From: CADEEN01 sp035716845
Lineage (GTDB): Bacteria; Pseudomonadota; Gammaproteobacteria; Burkholderiales; Burkholderiaceae_C
Direction of reading: 5' to 3'
Assembly (NCBI GenBank): GCA_035716845.1
Contig: DASTJE010000249.1
Location: forward strand, 1 to 6,926
DNA: 6,926 bases
In this document: positions 6,580-6,926 of the stretch, one piece after another
Layout of the letters: every line of letters begins with the position of its first letter
Numbering within the stretch: the stretch's first letter is position 1
Translations under genes and position numbers: made by a program
Notes under the pieces: generated by a model
What the model was told of the DNA's origin: nothing
What the model saw: only the letters and a program-made list of their open reading frames with translations
The model's database searches: none

Positions 6580-6669
6580 CGTGGTTCGCCTATCGGTAGG
6601 GCGCGCAACGCGGGTCGTTGCTCCGCCGGTCATCATCGCAAGCCTGCCGGTTCGCGCCTGCGCAGTGGC
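6580..6669 (-). other. Leader between helix-hairpin-helix gene and decaheme cytochrome gene
   Basis: This 90-base gap would carry any separate promoter for the mtrA-mtrB pair. No convincing -35/-10 pair, operator repeat or terminator is visible. An AGGCGA stretch shortly before the start at 6579 is a weak ribosome binding site. The two downstream genes may therefore be read from a promoter beyond the window together with the helix-hairpin-helix gene, or from a non-sigma70 promoter not recognisable by eye. Confidence 0.35.
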
Positions 6670-6926
6670 TCAGGACTTCCCCGACGTCCGCGGCGCCGAC
6701 TTGGGCTTGGCCGGCGCCGGTTGCCGGGCGACGATGCGGCCCTTCAGGCCGTCGTACTTCTCGGGGCTGAGGATCTGCGACGCCAGCAGCTTGGCCTTGC
6801 TCGGGTAGGGCCGGCCCTTGATGATGCGGTCGGCCTCGTCGCCGCCGATGCCGGGCAGCTTCATCAGCTCGGCGCGGCTTGCGCTGTTGATGTCCACGGG
6901 CTTGACCTTGGGGCCGGGCCGCATGG
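6670..6926 (-). CDS. Small helix-hairpin-helix (ComEA-like) protein, possibly N-terminally incomplete
   Basis: The frame reaches the window edge; 84 residues are visible from the ATG at 6924. VDINSASRAELMKLPGIG followed by ADRIIKGRPY is a helix-hairpin-helix motif (LPGIG hairpin), and the second part (KAKLLASQILSPEKYDGLKGRI) fits the next helices seen in small ComEA/PsbU-like proteins. The C-terminus is a Lys/Pro/Ala/Ser tail (PAPAKPKSAPRTSGKS), probably disordered. Homologues commonly carry a signal peptide before the VDINSA segment; none is visible here, so the true start may lie beyond 6926. The motif usually contacts the DNA backbone, although some secreted versions serve as protein-interaction modules. 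It is the first visible gene on the strand that continues into the decaheme cytochrome. Any role in electron transfer is unknown. Confidence 0.75.
   Translation of the reverse strand, partial: MRPGPKVKPVDINSASRAELMKLPGIGGDEADRIIKGRPYPSKAKLLASQILSPEKYDGLKGRIVARQPAPAKPKSAPRTSGKS

Noticed and set aside
6580..6636. Longer decaheme cytochrome starting at 6636
   Set aside because: It puts 19 polar residues before an otherwise normal Sec signal peptide and has no ribosome binding site by eye.

Overview
The window is about 70% GC by eye, with GC-ending codons and close gene packing. It looks like chromosomal DNA of a betaproteobacterium, most likely Burkholderiales (Rubrivivax/Leptothrix/Rhodoferax-like). 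This placement is inferred from composition and gene content, not from a search. Nothing indicates a phage, transposon, CRISPR array or RNA gene.

Left half, plus strand (1-3451): the 3' end of a multiheme c-type cytochrome with two visible CXXCH sites; a strong intrinsic terminator; a 91-residue secreted monoheme cytochrome c; a second terminator; and then a two-gene unit. That unit is a 674-residue membrane-anchored Fe-S oxidoreductase (NarI-like membrane domain, two 4Fe-4S sites, two CCG-type domains) followed 22 bases later by a HemG-type protoporphyrinogen IX dehydrogenase.

Right half, minus strand (6926-3501): a helix-hairpin-helix protein cut by the window edge, then a decaheme periplasmic cytochrome of the MtrA/DmsE/PioA family, then, 28 bases on, a 693-residue outer-membrane beta-barrel of the MtrB/PioB family. 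The two halves converge at about 3452-3500, where a GC-rich hairpin region lies between the stop codons.

Taken together this looks like a respiratory, extracellular-electron-transfer locus. MtrA plus MtrB form the known porin-cytochrome conduit that carries electrons across the outer membrane. The multiheme cytochrome fragment and the small cytochrome c are plausible inner-membrane and periplasmic partners. The Fe-S protein would exchange electrons with the quinone pool, and HemG would supply protoporphyrin for a heme-rich system using a quinone acceptor instead of oxygen. The direction of electron flow (metal reduction or Fe(II) oxidation) cannot be read from the sequence, and no outer-surface MtrC/OmcA-type cytochrome is present in the window.

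The most unusual details are the apparent loss of every cluster-ligand cysteine from the first CCG domain of the Fe-S protein, and a small cytochrome c in which a His sits where the distal Met is expected.
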